Below the pieces are notes generated by a model, which searched no databases, was not told the origin of the DNA, and saw only the letters and a program-made list of their open reading frames with translations. This document shows, piece after piece, positions 63,171 through 64,000 of a stretch of 64,000 bases of DNA; the first letter of the stretch is position 1, and the number at the start of each line of letters is the position of its first letter. The position numbers and the translations under genes were made by a program. This DNA comes from Isoptericola peretonis (GTDB lineage Bacteria; Actinomycetota; Actinomycetes; Actinomycetales; Cellulomonadaceae): contig JALQCY010000005.1 of NCBI GenBank assembly GCA_023241745.1, positions 309,612 through 373,611 on the forward strand, in the 5' to 3' direction.

Positions 63171-64000
63171 GCTGACCCCATGGCCGACGTGCGCGTCGAA
63201 GAAGACCTGCTCGGACCGAAAGAGGTCCCTGCGCAGGCGTACTACGGGATCCACACCGTCCGGGCGATCGAGAACTTCCCCATCTCCGGGACCACCATCA
63301 ACGACGTGCCGGAGATGATCCGCGGGATGGTGATGGTGAAGAAGGCGGCGGCGCTCGCGAACCGGGAGCTGCGGTCCATCCAGCGGGACATCGCCGACGC
63401 CATCATCGGCGCGTGCGACGAGGTGCTGGTCAAGGGCCGCTGCCTCGACCAGTTCCCCATCGACGTGTTCCAGGGCGGCGCCGGCACCAGCGTCAACATG
63501 AACACCAACGAGGTGGTGGCGAACCTCGCGCTGGAGCTGGCGGGCTTCCCCAAGGGGCGCTACGACGTCATCAACCCGAACGACCACGTCAACAAGTCGC
63601 AGTCCACCAACGACGCCTACCCCACCGGTTTCCGGCTGGCCGTGCACGCCCTCGTCGACGCGCTGATCGTCTCCGTGCGCCGCCTGTCGCGGTCGCTGGA
63701 CGAGAAGGCGTCGGAGTTCGCCGACCTGCCGAAGATGGGCCGCACCCAGCTCCAGGACGCCGTGCCCATGAGCCTGGGCCAGGAGTTCGCCGGCTTCTCG
63801 GTGAACGTCGCGGAGGAGGTCAAGCGCCTGCGGAACGCGGCCGACCTGCTGCTCGAGGTCAACCTCGGCGCGACGGCGATCGGCACCAGCCTCAACACCC
63901 CGCCCGGCTACCCCAAGGTGGCGGCGCGACGGCTCGCCGAGGTGAGCGGGCTCGGCACCGTGCCGGCGGAGAACCTCGTGGAGGCCACGTACGACAACGG
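63168..64000 (+). CDS. aspA: aspartate ammonia-lyase, N-terminal part (runs off the window)
   Basis: At least 277 residues are visible and the frame is open at the right edge. The enzyme converts L-aspartate to fumarate and ammonia. Motifs in order are VRVEEDLLGPKEVPAQAYYG, GIHTVRAIENFPISG, GGAGTSVNMNTNEVVANLAL, the NPNDHVNKSQSTNDAYPTG loop and GRTQLQDAVPMSLGQEF, all typical of AspA. The SSxMPxKxN catalytic loop would lie beyond 64000. Confidence 0.95.
   Translation, partial: MADPMADVRVEEDLLGPKEVPAQAYYGIHTVRAIENFPISGTTINDVPEMIRGMVMVKKAAALANRELRSIQRDIADAIIGACDEVLVKGRCLDQFPIDVFQGGAGTSVNMNTNEVVANLALELAGFPKGRYDVINPNDHVNKSQSTNDAYPTGFRLAVHALVDALIVSVRRLSRSLDEKASEFADLPKMGRTQLQDAVPMSLGQEFAGFSVNVAEEVKRLRNAADLLLEVNLGATAIGTSLNTPPGYPKVAARRLAEVSGLGTVPAENLVEATYDN

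Noticed and set aside
1..64000. tRNA, rRNA, insertion sequence or prophage features
   Set aside because: No CCA-ended cloverleaf, rRNA-like sequence, transposase, integrase or phage structural protein was recognised.

Overview
The window is very GC-rich, uses many GTG starts and carries typical Actinobacteria markers: a dnaK-grpE-dnaJ-hspR heat-shock operon with HAIR operators, many NarL-type two-component pairs, ECF sigma factors, a DUF222/HNH protein, and at least fifteen starts that look leaderless (TA-N3-T six or seven bases before ATG/GTG). Gene content fits a free-living Micrococcales bacterium of the Cellulomonas/Cellulosimicrobium/Isoptericola kind. This placement is inferred from gene character only. 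I saw no rRNA, tRNA, CRISPR array, insertion sequence, integrase or prophage gene.

Layout. 1-4.5 kb: sugar metabolism, with an SDR tail, a GT9 glycosyltransferase, an NTF2-like protein and a fused UDP-xylose synthase/UDP-glucose dehydrogenase. 4.5-8.3 kb: a tightly overlapped five-gene membrane operon (lipoprotein, NRAMP-like carrier, two PRC-barrel-like proteins, FUSC protein). 8.4-17.6 kb: sirtuin, a sensor kinase/regulator/DUF4097 operon, an HTTM pair, an FAD oxidoreductase, a transglutaminase-like protein, tadA and upp. 17.7-22.6 kb: a 1321-residue ECF sigma factor continuous with a zinc-finger, membrane and large exported region, divergent from a degenerate GGDEF-like gene. 22.6-29 kb: DUF1540 protein, heat-shock operon, two abutting gene remnants and a four-cold-shock-domain protein. 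29-34.7 kb: a kinase/regulator pair driving an ABC exporter, followed by a start-less reading frame. 34.7-41.2 kb: small regulators, GNAT, HNH, phosphatase, MFS and LysR genes. 41.2-47.3 kb: a CitAB-like pair divergent from a TctCBA tricarboxylate carrier plus a stress protein. 47.3-49.3 kb: ECF sigma factor and its membrane partner. 49.3-57.7 kb: surE, a PfkB kinase, purN, VOC, acyltransferase, a TetR/epimerase divergon with twin operators, GNAT and a membrane-anchored metallopeptidase. 57.7-61.5 kb: a DosRS-like module (double Usp, GAF kinase, DevR-like regulator) around a perfect 24-bp palindrome. 61.5-64 kb: dipeptidase, S4 protein and the start of aspA.

The genes most worth follow-up are the four-CSD protein, the sigma-to-surface fusion, the UDP-xylose fusion enzyme and the NRAMP/PRC/FUSC operon. 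The strongest non-coding signals are a near-perfect 22-bp hairpin between grpE and dnaJ, a 20-bp hairpin upstream of the PfkB gene, the 24-bp palindrome in the DosRS-like region and the twin TetR operators. All functional statements rest on motif recognition by eye; no database search was run.
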